Notes under the pieces: generated by a model
Database searches by the model: none
Told to the model about the DNA's origin: nothing
Seen by the model: only the letters and a program-made list of their open reading frames with translations
In this document: positions 46,754 through 55,913 of the stretch, in pieces
How the letters are laid out: each line of letters starts with the position of its first letter
Position numbering within the stretch: the first letter of the stretch is position 1
Translations under genes and position numbers: made by a program
Source of the DNA: Caryophanales bacterium
GTDB taxonomy: Bacteria; Bacillota; Bacilli; CAJFEE01
NCBI GenBank assembly: GCA_029256085.1
Contig: JAQSYP010000004.1
Location: 124,001-188,000, forward strand
Direction of reading: 5' to 3'
DNA: 64,000 nt

Positions 46754-48679
46754 GTGCACAATAATTTACCTTTTAAATTAGAAAAAACATCAGATTTTTA
46801 CACACAATTATCACAGTGGATTGGGGATGTATTTTATGACATCTTTCCAGAAAATGGTCTTGAAATAAGAGACGAACAAGTTTTCATGGCATTTCAACTA
46901 GAAAAAGCCTTTTCTGAAAAAGATATTATAATGGCTGAAGCGGGTGTTGGAACTGGCAAAACGTTCGTTTATTTACTATACGCAATTTGTTATGCTCGTT
47001 ATACTGGGAAGCCAGCAATAATTGCATGTGCAGATGAAACACTAATTGAACAACTTGTTAAAAATGAAGGCGATATTAAAAAGTTAAATGATTTATTAAA
47101 TATTAATATTGATGTGAGGTTAGCTAAATCTCAGGACCAATACTTATGTATTAAGAAACTTAACAACGCAATTGCTGATTTTGACCATGAGGTTTTTAAC
47201 AATGTTCATGATTCATTGCCTGACTTTGTAATTTCAAATAACAGTCTAACAAAATATGAGCCATACGGTGACAGAAAAGTTTATCCTGAATTGACTAATA
47301 AAGAGTGGAGTCATATATCATGGGATGTTTTCCAAGATTGTTTCACTTGTGACGAAAGGCATAAGTGTGGACAAACTCTATCAAGAGATTATTATAGAAA
47401 GTCTGCTGATTTAATAGTTTGTTCACATGACTTCTTTATGAAACATGTATGGACTGAAGAGTCAAGAAAAAGGGAAGGTCAACTTCCATTAATTCCTAGT
47501 CACAGTTGTGTAATTTTTGATGAGGGACATTTACTTGAATATGCAGCTCAAAAAGCATTAACATTAACAATTAAAGAAGAACAACTCCCGAATTTACTAA
47601 ATAGGTTATTTAATAATAATGTTCGTGTAGAATTAGAAAACATCGTTGAAGAGACACTTAAGGAAAATGAAATTCTATTTGACGAAATTTATAATGTTGC
47701 AAGTGAAATTGAAGAAACTTATCGACTAGAAATACCTAAAAATGATACTTGGCTTAAACATGTTAACAATATTAGAGGGATGTTAGCAGAAATTGGGGAT
47801 GCGTTAGTTTTTGAAAGTGAAATGTATACAATCCCTGAATATGAACTAAATATTGTTAATGAATATTTAGATGAATTAGAAAATGCATTTAAACTATTAC
47901 TTGAAGAAAATGTGATATTTTGGGGTGAAAAGACAGAAGACACAATGCATTTAGTTGTAATGCCTCAACTAATCCAAGATGTTATGAAGAAATATGTCTG
48001 GAATAAAAAAATACCATACATTTTCTCATCTGCTACACTATCTAATCAGAAAGACTTTTCTTATATTACAAGAAGTCTAGGGATTGAGCATTATAAGAAG
48101 ATGAATGTTGATTCACCATACAACTATGAAGAAATGATGAAAATAGATGTTGTAGTCACAGATAGTGGAATAAATAGACATTCTAAGACTATTAACTATA
48201 TAAATGAGAATAACGGAAGAACGCTTATTTTATTCCCAAATAGAAAAGAACTAACTACTTTTAAAAATAATTTAACAGAAGATGATGTTAAGTATGAGTT
48301 TTTGTTCGAAGGTGACAGAGAAATAAGTAATTTAGTTTCAGTATTCCAAAACGACGAGCATACTGTTTTATGTGCTGAACATTTATGGGAAGGTTTAGAT
48401 ATACCTGGGCCTTCACTTTCTCAAGTGGTTATATGGGGGCTACCATTTCCTCCAAACGATCCTGTTTTTAATTCTTTCAGAAAAAATACGGCAGAACCAT
48501 TTAAAAATGTTGATTTACCATATATGCTTTTAAGACTTCGTCAAGGTATTGGTAGATTAATAAGAAATGAATCTGACTACGGTAAAGTAGTAATTTTTAT
48601 GGATAATTCAAGTTATTCTGATGTTTTTAATGAAATTTCAAATGCCTTGCCAGTTTCAGCTAAAGTCATAATTGATTAA
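46754..48679 (+). CDS. ypvA: DinG/XPD-family ATP-dependent DNA helicase YpvA
   Basis: The 641-residue superfamily 2 helicase lacks the exonuclease domain of DinG. Walker A is AEAGVGTGKTFVYLLYA near residue 60; the DEGH box is VIFDEGHLLEY near 253; C-terminal motifs are CAEHLWEGLDIPGP and RLRQGIGRLIRNESD. Cysteines in QYLCIKKL and CFTCDERHKCGQ are likely iron-sulfur ligands as in XPD. The start is GTG after AAGGAGAACGG. The gene follows ypsC as in B. subtilis. The substrate is not known. Confidence 0.92.
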   Translation: MHNNLPFKLEKTSDFYTQLSQWIGDVFYDIFPENGLEIRDEQVFMAFQLEKAFSEKDIIMAEAGVGTGKTFVYLLYAICYARYTGKPAIIACADETLIEQLVKNEGDIKKLNDLLNINIDVRLAKSQDQYLCIKKLNNAIADFDHEVFNNVHDSLPDFVISNNSLTKYEPYGDRKVYPELTNKEWSHISWDVFQDCFTCDERHKCGQTLSRDYYRKSADLIVCSHDFFMKHVWTEESRKREGQLPLIPSHSCVIFDEGHLLEYAAQKALTLTIKEEQLPNLLNRLFNNNVRVELENIVEETLKENEILFDEIYNVASEIEETYRLEIPKNDTWLKHVNNIRGMLAEIGDALVFESEMYTIPEYELNIVNEYLDELENAFKLLLEENVIFWGEKTEDTMHLVVMPQLIQDVMKKYVWNKKIPYIFSSATLSNQKDFSYITRSLGIEHYKKMNVDSPYNYEEMMKIDVVVTDSGINRHSKTINYINENNGRTLILFPNRKELTTFKNNLTEDDVKYEFLFEGDREISNLVSVFQNDEHTVLCAEHLWEGLDIPGPSLSQVVIWGLPFPPNDPVFNSFRKNTAEPFKNVDLPYMLLRLRQGIGRLIRNESDYGKVVIFMDNSSYSDVFNEISNALPVSAKVIID

Positions 48680-48702
48680 ACCTCCTTTTTGGGGGTTTTA
48701 TT
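48679..48702 (+). terminator. Probable terminator after ypvA
   Basis: AAACCTCC / GGGGGTTT arms surround a TTTT loop, with TTA and T-rich sequence following. The T run is short. Confidence 0.55.
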
Positions 48703-48769
48703 AATATAATTGAATAAGTTGACATATAGTTTTATTTACAGAAAATAAAACTAAGGTGGCGAGATTTAT

Positions 48770-49000
48770 ATGTCAAACTTTAATTCAGTTGAATTGATTG
48801 AAGAATTCATTATTTTGGATAATAGAAGAAAATTTCTGATTCGAGAAGCAATTACTATTTATAAAAAAAATAAGAAAATTGATCTAAGACAATTAATTAA
48901 TCCAATAAATAGTATTGTTCACGAAATAAATAATATTTCAAGACTAATTATTACACCTTATAGAAGTATAATAACTGAGGAATTTTTTAATTATAAGTAA
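48770..49000 (+). CDS. Hypothetical protein (76 aa)
   Basis: A 76-residue protein starts MSNFNSVELIEEFIILDNRR and appears to be mostly alpha-helical. ATG follows CTAAGGTGGCGAG at slightly long spacing. I do not recognise a family. It has a net positive middle (YKKNKKIDLRQL) and no membrane segment. It lies between ypvA and the RNase H-like gene, with a 74-base gap to the latter, and could be in one operon with it. Confidence 0.6.
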   Translation: MSNFNSVELIEEFIILDNRRKFLIREAITIYKKNKKIDLRQLINPINSIVHEINNISRLIITPYRSIITEEFFNYK

Positions 49001-49074
49001 TTAAATAAATAGAGGCTAAAACACTTCTAAAAGAACAAAATAGTATTATCGAGTAATAATGTCATACTTATGGG

Positions 49075-49737
49075 GTGATTCTTATTAAAGCAAGAATAGA
49101 AGTAGAATATATTACTAAATCAAAAAAGAAATTTATATTAGAATCAGAAGAAATATATCATAAAGATTTATTAATCTTAATTAATGATTTATTAAATAGT
49201 GGAAGAGTAAAAAATATTACAATTACTGATTCTGAAGGGACAACTTGGACCAAAAAAGAACTAGAAAAACTTACTAAAGAAATTGAAGTTGAACCTCACG
49301 ATATTATTTGTTATTTTGATGGGGGTTATGAAAAGGATACTAAAATGTCAGGGCTTGGAATAGTTATTTATTTTAGTAAGGACAACAAGAACTATAGAAT
49401 TAGAAAAAATAAATCAATTGAAGGTTTAATATCAAACAATGAATCGGAATTCGCAGCTTTGCATTATGTTCTACAAGTTCTAGAGGAAATGAATGTAACC
49501 GGACAAGAAATTAAAGTATTTGGTGATTCAAATGTTGTTGTTAATCAGTTTTTTGATATCGAGCCAACTTTCGAAAAAGAGCATTTATTTTGGTTAGGTA
49601 AAATAGACGAAATACTTGAAAATAATAAGCTTAGAATAAATTTAGAGCAAATTGATAGGCGAAAAAATGAAGAGGCACATAATCTGGCTACTCAGGCCCT
49701 AAAAAATATTTTAATTGAAAGTGAAATTCAGATTTAA
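49075..49737 (+). CDS. RNase HI-like protein (YpeP-type, RVT_3 family)
   Basis: The 220-residue protein has an N-terminal extension of about 75 residues and a C-terminal RNase H fold (about 80-212). Catalytic-type acidic residues are seen in CYFDGGYEKD, SNNESEFAALHYVL and VFGDSNVVVNQ, and a late His in NEEAHNLATQAL. Such proteins are predicted to cut RNA in RNA-DNA hybrids; activity is not proven. The start is uncertain: GTG 49075 is inside the only good ribosome binding site (GGGGTG), which would place initiation at the ATT at 49084. The next gene overlaps its stop (TAATG). Confidence 0.85.
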   Translation: MILIKARIEVEYITKSKKKFILESEEIYHKDLLILINDLLNSGRVKNITITDSEGTTWTKKELEKLTKEIEVEPHDIICYFDGGYEKDTKMSGLGIVIYFSKDNKNYRIRKNKSIEGLISNNESEFAALHYVLQVLEEMNVTGQEIKVFGDSNVVVNQFFDIEPTFEKEHLFWLGKIDEILENNKLRINLEQIDRRKNEEAHNLATQALKNILIESEIQI

Positions 49738-49916
49738 TGTGTAGAATGGATAGGGATGTACTACGTGACTTAACAAATTTAATGGACCATTATTGTACGG
49801 ATTGTTTCATACTTAAGTGTAATCGAACAGAAGTAGGAAAGAGACCAGCTTTAAAATATTGTAATAAATTATGTGTTGTAGGAGAATGGCTTCAAGAAAG
49901 AGGGAAATTATTATAA
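49737..49916 (+). CDS. Zinc-finger domain protein (YpeQ-like)
   Basis: A protein of 59 residues (56 if ATG 49746 is used) has two cysteine pairs: HYCTDCFILKCNR and KYCNKLCVVGEW, fitting the small zf-C2HCIx2C/YpeQ family. It is translationally coupled to the RNase H-like gene, as ypeQ and ypeP are neighbours in Bacillus. No strong ribosome binding site is seen, which favours coupled initiation. A terminator follows. Function unknown. Confidence 0.78.
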   Translation: MCRMDRDVLRDLTNLMDHYCTDCFILKCNRTEVGKRPALKYCNKLCVVGEWLQERGKLL

Positions 49917-49923
49917 TTAAAAA

Positions 49924-49945
49924 AGCCCACAAAGGTGGGCTTATT
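49924..49945. terminator. Terminator hairpin after the zinc-finger gene
   Basis: The stem AGCCCAC / GTGGGCT with an AAAG-type loop lies between convergent genes, with A- and T-rich sides that could serve both strands. Confidence 0.75.
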
Positions 49946-49957
49946 ACACAATAATTC

Positions 49958-50206
49958 CTACATATTAGCTTCATTTAACTGATGTTCTGCTGATTTAAGT
50001 ATCTCGTTGTTTGTGTAATAAAAATGATCTTCAGGATTATTGACGTGATCATAATAAGTATTTAATTCAACGCGAGCCTTTCTAGTAGCCTCTACAGCCT
50101 CATGCAAAAGTTCATTATCCATTTGTTGTGTTGCTGCCCCTACCATTTTTTGAGCTGATTTAACTAACATAGAGATATTTTCATAACTATTAAAAGGTTC
50201 TGACAC
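49958..50206 (-). CDS. DUF2564 family protein
   Basis: An 82-residue helical protein contains LVKSAQKMVGAATQQMDNEL and ends SAEHQLNEANM, resembling the DUF2564 family of Bacillus. I place the start at GTG 50206, eight bases after AAGGAGTG; an earlier in-frame GTG at 50215 is part of that site. It is soluble and acidic, with no known function. It is convergent with the zinc-finger gene. Confidence 0.7.
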   Translation of the reverse strand: MSEPFNSYENISMLVKSAQKMVGAATQQMDNELLHEAVEATRKARVELNTYYDHVNNPEDHFYYTNNEILKSAEHQLNEANM

Positions 50207-50275
50207 ACATATCACTCCTTATAAGTTTTGCATTTATATTGTGTATTCAAAACCAAACTAATATACAAATAAAAT

Positions 50276-50297
50276 AAACTTGGCTTTGCCAAGTCCT
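50276..50297. repeat. Short palindrome, family C (copy C2)
   Basis: Centred on ACTTGGCTTTGCCAAGT, this is the exact 22-base reverse complement of 11455-11476. It lies between the cspD 3' region and the DUF2564 promoter region. Confidence 0.6.
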
Positions 50298-50370
50298 AGA
50301 AAGAATATATAAGTCGGAATACGTTTAACTAGTGTTAAATAAATGATTCAACTAATAAATTATTTATAAA

Positions 50371-50402
50371 AAAATAAAGGAGGCAATTTGCCTCCTTAAA
50401 GT
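50371..50402 (-). terminator. Rho-independent terminator of cspD
   Basis: On the minus strand the stem AAGGAGGCAA / TTGCCTCCTT is followed by TATTTTTTT, just after the cspD stop. Confidence 0.88.
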
Positions 50403-50411
50403 ACATTGTTA

Positions 50412-50609
50412 TTATAACTTAACAACGTTTTCCGCTTGTGGTCCACGGTTTCCGTCAACGATTTCGAATTTAACTTCTTGTCCTTCTTCTAAAGACTTAA
50501 AGCCATCTCCTTGAATAGCTGAAAAGTGAACAAACACATCTTCTCCACCTTCAACTTCAATAAAACCATAACCTTTTTCATTGTTGAACCATTTAACTTT
50601 ACCTTGCAT
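50412..50609 (-). CDS. cspD: Cold shock protein
   Basis: A 65-residue single OB-fold nucleic-acid-binding protein has RNP1 KGYGFIEV and RNP2 VFVHFSAI. It begins [13 protein letters not shown] and ends [10 protein letters not shown], closest in my memory to B. subtilis CspD. It melts RNA structure as an RNA chaperone. I choose ATG 50609, preceded by TTAGGAGGA. The 236-base region up to fhs would hold its long leader and both divergent promoters, which I cannot place securely. Confidence 0.96.
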   Translation of the reverse strand: MQGKVKWFNNEKGYGFIEVEGGEDVFVHFSAIQGDGFKSLEEGQEVKFEIVDGNRGPQAENVVKL

Positions 50610-50845
50610 ATTAATCCTCCTAAAACAATACACGATTGTGCGAAATTACATCAACTTTTAACCTGTATATATACAAATAAAAATATTGACGCATTTAATA
50701 TACAATAATTAAATATGTAGAGTCAAGAAAGTAAAGTTAAATATTGGAAATTTAAATTATAAGTTAAATATATAATTAATTTATTAATGTGAAAAATTTG
50801 TGTACAATGGTAAGTAAAGACAATTTTCTATACGGGGGATTCATA

Positions 50846-52528
50846 ATGACGACGGCATATAAGTCAGACATTGAAATTGCACAGAGTGCAAAAATGGTAC
50901 CAATAACACAAATCGCGCAAAAATTAGGATTAAGTGAAGACGATATTGAATTGTACGGAAAATATAAAGCCAAGATTAACTTGGATGTTTTAAAAGACCA
51001 TAATAAGAATAAAGATGGACAAGTTATTCTTGTTACTGCAATAAATCCAACCCCTGCGGGTGAGGGTAAATCAACTGTAACTGTTGGTTTAGGGCAAGCA
51101 TTCAATCAAATCGGTGAAAACACAGTAATTGCTTTAAGAGAGCCTTCTCTTGGGCCAACTCTAGGTGTAAAAGGTGGAGCAGCTGGAGGTGGTCACTCAC
51201 AAGTAGTTCCAATGGAAGATATTAATCTACATTTCACAGGTGACATACATGCCATTACAACGGCAAATAACGCATTAGCTGCGCTAATCGACAACCATAT
51301 ATTTCAAGGAAATCACCTAAAAATTGATACAAGGAAAATAACTTGGAAAAGAGCAGTTGACTTAAATGACAGAGCACTAAGAAAGATTGTTATCGGGCTG
51401 GGTGGACCATTTCAGGGTGTACCTAGAGAAGATGGATTCGATATAACTGTTGCTTCAGAAATAATGGCTATACTTTGTTTAGCAAGGGATCTAAAAGATT
51501 TAAAGGTAAAACTTTCAAGAATAGTTGTAGCCTACAATATTGATAACGAACCTGTAACTGTTGAAGATTTAGGAGTACAGGGGGCATTATTATTAATACT
51601 AAAAGACGCAATAAAACCGAATCTTGTTCAAACACTTGAAAATACTCCTGCAATTATTCATGGAGGACCATTTGCAAACATAGCGCATGGATGTAATAGT
51701 ATACTTGCAACAAACATAGCAAGAAAGTTAGCTGATTACGTTATTACTGAGGCTGGCTTTGGTGCAGATCTAGGTGCGGAGAAGTTTTTTAATATTAAAT
51801 CTAGAGCTGCTGGATTGAAACCTGCAGCCGTAGTAATTGTAGCGACAATACGTGCATTAAAAATGCATGGAGGAATGTCAAAAGACCATTTAAATAATGA
51901 AAATATTGCTGCGCTAGAGTTAGGAATGCAAAATCTTGAGAAGCACATAGATTCTGTTCAGCAATTTGGAGTACCGTTTGTTATAGCTATTAATAAATTT
52001 GTAACTGATACTGATAAGGAAGTTAATTATTTATTGAATTGGGCAAATGAAAAAAATTATACAGTGTCTCTAACTGAAGTATGGGAAAAGGGAGGCCAGG
52101 GTGGCATAGATCTTGCTAGAAAAGTAATTAATGAAATTAAGGTTAAGAAGAATAATTTTAATTATATTTATAATTCTTCCGATTCTATTCAGGATAAAAT
52201 TCTAGCGATTGCAAGTAGAGTATACGGAGCAAAAGGCGTAAACTTTACTACCAAGGCTCTTAATCAAATAAAAAAGTTTGAAGTCGAGGGTTGGGATTCA
52301 TTACCTATTTGTATGGCTAAAACACAATATTCATTATCAGATCAACCAAATTTATTAGGAAGACCAACGGATTTTGAAATTACTGTTAAGGAGTTCAAAC
52401 CTTCTATTGGAGCAGGATTCTTAGTTGCGCTCACTGGAGATATAATGACGATGCCTGGGTTACCTAAAAATCCATCTGCAAATAATATGGATTTAGATGA
52501 TAGTGGAATTGCGAAGGGAATATTTTAA
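50846..52528 (+). CDS. fhs: Formate-tetrahydrofolate ligase
   Basis: Fhs joins formate and tetrahydrofolate with ATP to form 10-formyl-THF, feeding purine synthesis and initiator tRNA formylation. The ATP-binding loop [20 protein letters not shown] lies near residue 63, then [14 protein letters not shown] near 100. The length is 560 residues, the family norm. I choose ATG 50846 because ACGGGGGA lies upstream. B. subtilis lacks this gene but other Bacillus have it. It stands alone between terminators. Confidence 0.97.
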   Translation: MTTAYKSDIEIAQSAKMVPITQIAQKLGLSEDDIELYGKYKAKINLDVLKDHNKNKDGQVILVTAINPTPAGEGKSTVTVGLGQAFNQIGENTVIALREPSLGPTLGVKGGAAGGGHSQVVPMEDINLHFTGDIHAITTANNALAALIDNHIFQGNHLKIDTRKITWKRAVDLNDRALRKIVIGLGGPFQGVPREDGFDITVASEIMAILCLARDLKDLKVKLSRIVVAYNIDNEPVTVEDLGVQGALLLILKDAIKPNLVQTLENTPAIIHGGPFANIAHGCNSILATNIARKLADYVITEAGFGADLGAEKFFNIKSRAAGLKPAAVVIVATIRALKMHGGMSKDHLNNENIAALELGMQNLEKHIDSVQQFGVPFVIAINKFVTDTDKEVNYLLNWANEKNYTVSLTEVWEKGGQGGIDLARKVINEIKVKKNNFNYIYNSSDSIQDKILAIASRVYGAKGVNFTTKALNQIKKFEVEGWDSLPICMAKTQYSLSDQPNLLGRPTDFEITVKEFKPSIGAGFLVALTGDIMTMPGLPKNPSANNMDLDDSGIAKGIF

Positions 52529-52534
52529 AATTTT

Positions 52535-52562
52535 GGCGGGTTGTTATACCCGTCTTTTTATT
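52535..52562 (+). terminator. Probable terminator after fhs
   Basis: CGGGT / ACCCG arms with a short loop are followed by TCTTTTTA. The stem is weak. Confidence 0.6.
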
Positions 52563-52658
52563 TAAAAATTAACTTATTTTTGCATTCGTGAGTTAAAATT
52601 GCTAAATTAATAAAGTAAACAAATTATTTTAAATAAATTTTTAAATATGAGGTAAATT

Positions 52659-53192
52659 ATGCACCCAACTGTTTATGATAATATTAAAACAGTAGTTGAA
52701 GGTATACATTACGATTTTGAGACCGAGAACTTGATTAAAATCATTGATAGAAATGATTTTGTTAATTTGGCCAAACTATCGAGGAGATTCGAGATATTAT
52801 ACTCTTCAAAAATTTCTAATGAGTTATTAACAAAAGTCACTCTAGTGTTTGAAAATGACGACTGGGTACATGAAGTTATTAACTCAAGCGAGGATGAAGG
52901 ATGTAGTTTAAAAATTAAATATTATTTACATGATATTGATGGTGTAACTTTAACTGTAGATAATATAAACAGTCTTTTAAATAAGTTTTTTTGGAATTTT
53001 AATCTTACAATTGACAAAATAGTAAGGTTTGATGAAAATTTTGAAATATACTATAAACTAACAATTGCCTTTAATACTAAATTCACTGAAAATGACTATG
53101 AAAGAATAGAAGATATATGTATCCAAAATTATAAGCTTCTTAGTAAGCTACTTGAGGAATCAAAAAAAGGAGAAATTCATGCTGGATTATGA
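52659..53192 (+). CDS. Hypothetical protein coupled to a DEAD-box helicase gene
   Basis: A 177-residue acidic protein starts MHPTVYDNIKTVVEGIHYDF. It mixes helical and strand-forming stretches (TKVTLVFENDDWVHEVIN, LKIKYYLHDIDGVTLTVDN). I do not recognise it. ATG follows ATGAGGTAAATT. Its last 14 bases overlap the start of the DEAD-box helicase gene, and the helicase ribosome binding site lies inside it, so the two are very likely co-translated. No membrane segment or signal is seen. Confidence 0.75.
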   Translation: MHPTVYDNIKTVVEGIHYDFETENLIKIIDRNDFVNLAKLSRRFEILYSSKISNELLTKVTLVFENDDWVHEVINSSEDEGCSLKIKYYLHDIDGVTLTVDNINSLLNKFFWNFNLTIDKIVRFDENFEIYYKLTIAFNTKFTENDYERIEDICIQNYKLLSKLLEESKKGEIHAGL

Positions 53193-54300
53193 TTATTTAA
53201 ATTCTGAGCTAAAAGAAATATTTATTAAAAAGAACTTCAAACTATTAACGAATATACAAGCTAAAGCAATACCATTAATACTTGAAAATAAAAATATAAT
53301 ATTGAGTTCACCTACTGGTACAGGTAAGACATTAGCTTTTGTTATCCCAATCTTAAATAGAATAGATAAAAATAGCGATAATCTTCAAGCACTAATACTT
53401 GCCCCTACGAAGGAGTTAGTTAGCCAAATAACTGATGTAGTTAGAGAATGGACTTTAGATAGTGGAATTAGAGTTGCTCCAATTATTGGAGGGGCAAATT
53501 TAAAGAGACAACTCGATAAGTTAAAAGAAAAACCGCAAATAGTTGTCGGGACTCCTAGCCGTGTACAAGAGTTAATTCAACTTAAGAAAATTAAAATGCA
53601 TTTAGTAGAGACTATTGTAGTTGACGAAGTTGATGAAATTATTAAACAAAAGTCGACAAATAGTGTTTCTAGTATTATTAAAAGTGGACTTAAGGATAGT
53701 CAAATTATTTTCTCATCTGCTACAATTAATGAGCAAGCAAAAGACTTAATGAAGTTATTTAGAACAGAGTCAGTAATATGTAAGGTAGACGAGGAAGACG
53801 TGAATAACAACGTTAAATATTATTATATTGTTATCGAGCATAATAACAGAAAAGACATTGTTAGAAGATTATCAGTACACTTAAATGGTCAGTCATTAGT
53901 TTTTAGTAATGATAATTACTTACTAAAAACTATGGAGGACATAGTTGCTAGTAATAAAGAAATTAGTGTTATTAACTCAAATACACCTAAAGAAGCTAGA
54001 GTGAATAGAATTAAGGACTTTAGAAAAGGTAATATTAAGACTTTAATATCCTCCGACTTAACGTCAAGAGGTATTGACATTGAAAATTTGGAAACTGTAA
54101 TTCATTTAGATTTACCTGAAAACAACTCCCAATTTAAGCATAGAAATGGTAGGGTTGGTCGTATGGGTAAAGACGGCAACATAATTTTTATAGTTACAAA
54201 AGATAGGATTAAAGATTTAAAAACAATAACTACTAGACATAAAATAAATGACAAAATTCAAGAAATTCAAATTGCAAATGGAATAATGACAATAAAATAA
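53179..54300 (+). CDS. DEAD-box RNA helicase (YfmL-like)
   Basis: The 373-residue protein has the helicase core only. Q motif in FKLLTNIQAKAIPLIL; motif I SPTGTGKT near residue 48; Ia APTKEL; TPSR; motif II is DEVD (not DEAD) near 155; III SAT; V RGIDIE; VI HRNGRVGRMG. The size and minimal layout resemble B. subtilis YfmL, involved in ribosome assembly; that is an inference. I choose ATG 53179, preceded by AAAAAAGGAG; an earlier in-frame start at 53152 lies before it. Confidence 0.92.
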   Translation: MLDYDYLNSELKEIFIKKNFKLLTNIQAKAIPLILENKNIILSSPTGTGKTLAFVIPILNRIDKNSDNLQALILAPTKELVSQITDVVREWTLDSGIRVAPIIGGANLKRQLDKLKEKPQIVVGTPSRVQELIQLKKIKMHLVETIVVDEVDEIIKQKSTNSVSSIIKSGLKDSQIIFSSATINEQAKDLMKLFRTESVICKVDEEDVNNNVKYYYIVIEHNNRKDIVRRLSVHLNGQSLVFSNDNYLLKTMEDIVASNKEISVINSNTPKEARVNRIKDFRKGNIKTLISSDLTSRGIDIENLETVIHLDLPENNSQFKHRNGRVGRMGKDGNIIFIVTKDRIKDLKTITTRHKINDKIQEIQIANGIMTIK

Positions 54301-54322
54301 CCCGAGTTTTCGGGTTATTTTT
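54295..54322. terminator. Terminator after the DEAD-box gene
   Basis: AATAACCCGA / TCGGGTTATT form a stem with a TTT-type loop followed by TTTT. It overlaps the helicase stop and also the end of the convergent minus-strand gene. Confidence 0.85.
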
Positions 54323-54512
54323 TAAGTAATTTTTTTATAATAGTATTCCATATCACTGTTCCTAATAATAACATTGAAATTAATCCTGATAATCGAAAGT
54401 ACTTACTAAATAATATGCCATTAACGTCCATTAACCACCCAGTAAATATCATTAGTGTAAAGAAGAGAAAAAAAACAGTATCTTTAATATTGAGTTTATA
54501 TTCCCTAGTCAC
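54315..54512 (-). CDS. Small two-helix membrane protein, hypothetical
   Basis: A 65-residue protein has two membrane helices (about residues 12-31 and 39-60: TVFFLFFTLMIFTGWLM and LSGLISMLLLGTVIWNTI) and a basic C-terminus KKLLKK. The start is GTG after AAAGGAGGAATTACA at good spacing. The family is not recognised. It is convergent with the DEAD-box gene and diverges from the HD hydrolase gene. Confidence 0.65.
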   Translation of the reverse strand: MTREYKLNIKDTVFFLFFTLMIFTGWLMDVNGILFSKYFRLSGLISMLLLGTVIWNTIIKKLLKK

Positions 54513-54581
54513 TGTAATTCCTCCTTTTCAAAACATTTTCACTATACATATATTATAAAATATAAAAAATAGGAGAATTTT

Positions 54582-55214
54582 ATGATAAAAGAAATTGAAA
54601 AAATAGTTAAAGAAGCACATAAAAATGACAGTACTGGCCATTCCTGGGATCATATTGACCGTGTCAGAAATTTGGCACTTAAAATATCTGACACGGAAGG
54701 CGGAGATAAAGAAGTCATCGAAATTTCAGCCCTCCTACATGATTTAATCGATGATAAATTAGGTTTTAGCGAATGGACAATAGCTAAAATTAAACAACTA
54801 CTTAATGAGCTAAATTTGCCAAGTCAAAAAATAGAGAGCGTTATATCAATCATTGATTCCGTTTCATTTAAGGGGGGAAATGGAATAGTGCCAAACTCTA
54901 CCGATGGTAAAATAGTTCAAGATGCAGATCGTTTAGATGCTTTAGGAGCAATTGGAATAGCTAGAACTTTTATATATAGTGGTTCTAAGGGTCAAGCTAT
55001 ATATAATCCAAGCATATCAGTTAGAGAAAACATGTCATTTGTTGAGTATAGATCTGGTAAATCTACGGCTATAAACCATTTTTATGAAAAACTTCTTAAA
55101 CTAAAGAATTTAATTAATACTCAGACTGCAAAAATTATCGCTGAAGAAAGAACTAAATTCATGGAATTATTTCTAGAACAATTTTTAAAAGAGTGGAATT
55201 TTATTAATAATTAA
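54582..55214 (+). CDS. HD-domain phosphohydrolase
   Basis: The 210-residue HD superfamily protein shows H...HD...D metal ligands: SWDHIDRVRNLALKIS near residue 22, SALLHDLIDDKLG near 54 and QDADRLDALGAIGIARTF near 114. It resembles the YedJ group of uncharacterised metal-dependent phosphohydrolases. ATG follows AATAGGAGAA. The substrate is unknown. Confidence 0.88.
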   Translation: MIKEIEKIVKEAHKNDSTGHSWDHIDRVRNLALKISDTEGGDKEVIEISALLHDLIDDKLGFSEWTIAKIKQLLNELNLPSQKIESVISIIDSVSFKGGNGIVPNSTDGKIVQDADRLDALGAIGIARTFIYSGSKGQAIYNPSISVRENMSFVEYRSGKSTAINHFYEKLLKLKNLINTQTAKIIAEERTKFMELFLEQFLKEWNFINN

Positions 55215-55370
55215 ATAAAACTAATTTTAATTATTGAGAAAATATTAAATTTACTATAGGAAAATTGAATTTTTGTTAATTAAAATGGATGAAAATGCAA
55301 TTTTATTAGTTTTACATAATTTATCTATTCGTCTATCTTTTAAATATATTTATTGAGGGGATGGATTATT

Positions 55371-55739
55371 ATGATGAACAAAATACTACTTGTTGGAAGA
55401 CTTACGAAGGATCCTGCAGTGAAATATACTGCTGATGGTAGGGCAGTATGTCGAGTTACATTGGCTGTTCAAAGACCATTCAAAAATAAAAATGGTGAAA
55501 AAGAGGCGGATTTTATTCAATGCTCTTTGTGGAATAGAGTAGCCGAAACAATTGGTAGCTATTGTGAGAAAGGAAGTATGGTTGGTGTCGTAGGTAGATT
55601 ACAATCAAGAAGTTACTTGGATTCTAATCAGCAGAAATCAAATGTGACAGAGGTTGTGGTCGATTCAGTCTCGTTAGTAGGTAGAAAATCAAAAAGACAA
55701 ATTGATTCAGACCAAATTATTTCAATGAGTGTAAATTAA
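55371..55739 (+). CDS. Single-stranded DNA-binding protein (SsbB-like, short)
   Basis: The 122-residue OB-fold protein starts MMNKILLVGRLTKDPAVKYT and contains LAVQRPFKNKNGEKEADFI and VGVVGRLQSRSY. It lacks the long acidic-tipped tail (DDDIPF type) of the main Ssb, so it is a short SsbB-type paralogue, which in Bacillus protects incoming DNA during competence. I choose ATG 55371, as GAGGGGATGG lies upstream; ATG 55374 is equally possible. The role in competence is an inference from length only. Confidence 0.88.
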   Translation: MMNKILLVGRLTKDPAVKYTADGRAVCRVTLAVQRPFKNKNGEKEADFIQCSLWNRVAETIGSYCEKGSMVGVVGRLQSRSYLDSNQQKSNVTEVVVDSVSLVGRKSKRQIDSDQIISMSVN

Positions 55740-55770
55740 ATGTATAATTATTATAAATGATTTTATAATA

Positions 55771-55863
55771 GACGCTTTCGGCGCTCTCTTTCTTTGGGGA
55801 AATAAATTCGTTTTCCAAGCCAATAATTGTCTTTTGGCTTTTCCCTTAAGAGTTGAGCGCCTT
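55771..55863. repeat. Intergenic palindromic repeat, family B (copy B4)
   Basis: It begins GACGCTTTCGGCGCTC and ends GAGTTGAGCGCC, so the outer arms are inverted; the inner part has CCAAGCCAATAATTG facing TTTTGGCTTTTCC. It lies between ssb and ypiP. Confidence 0.65.
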
Positions 55864-55913
55864 ATATTTTCTAAAATTAATTATTAAAAAGAATACATTA
55901 CTTAGGTGATCCA

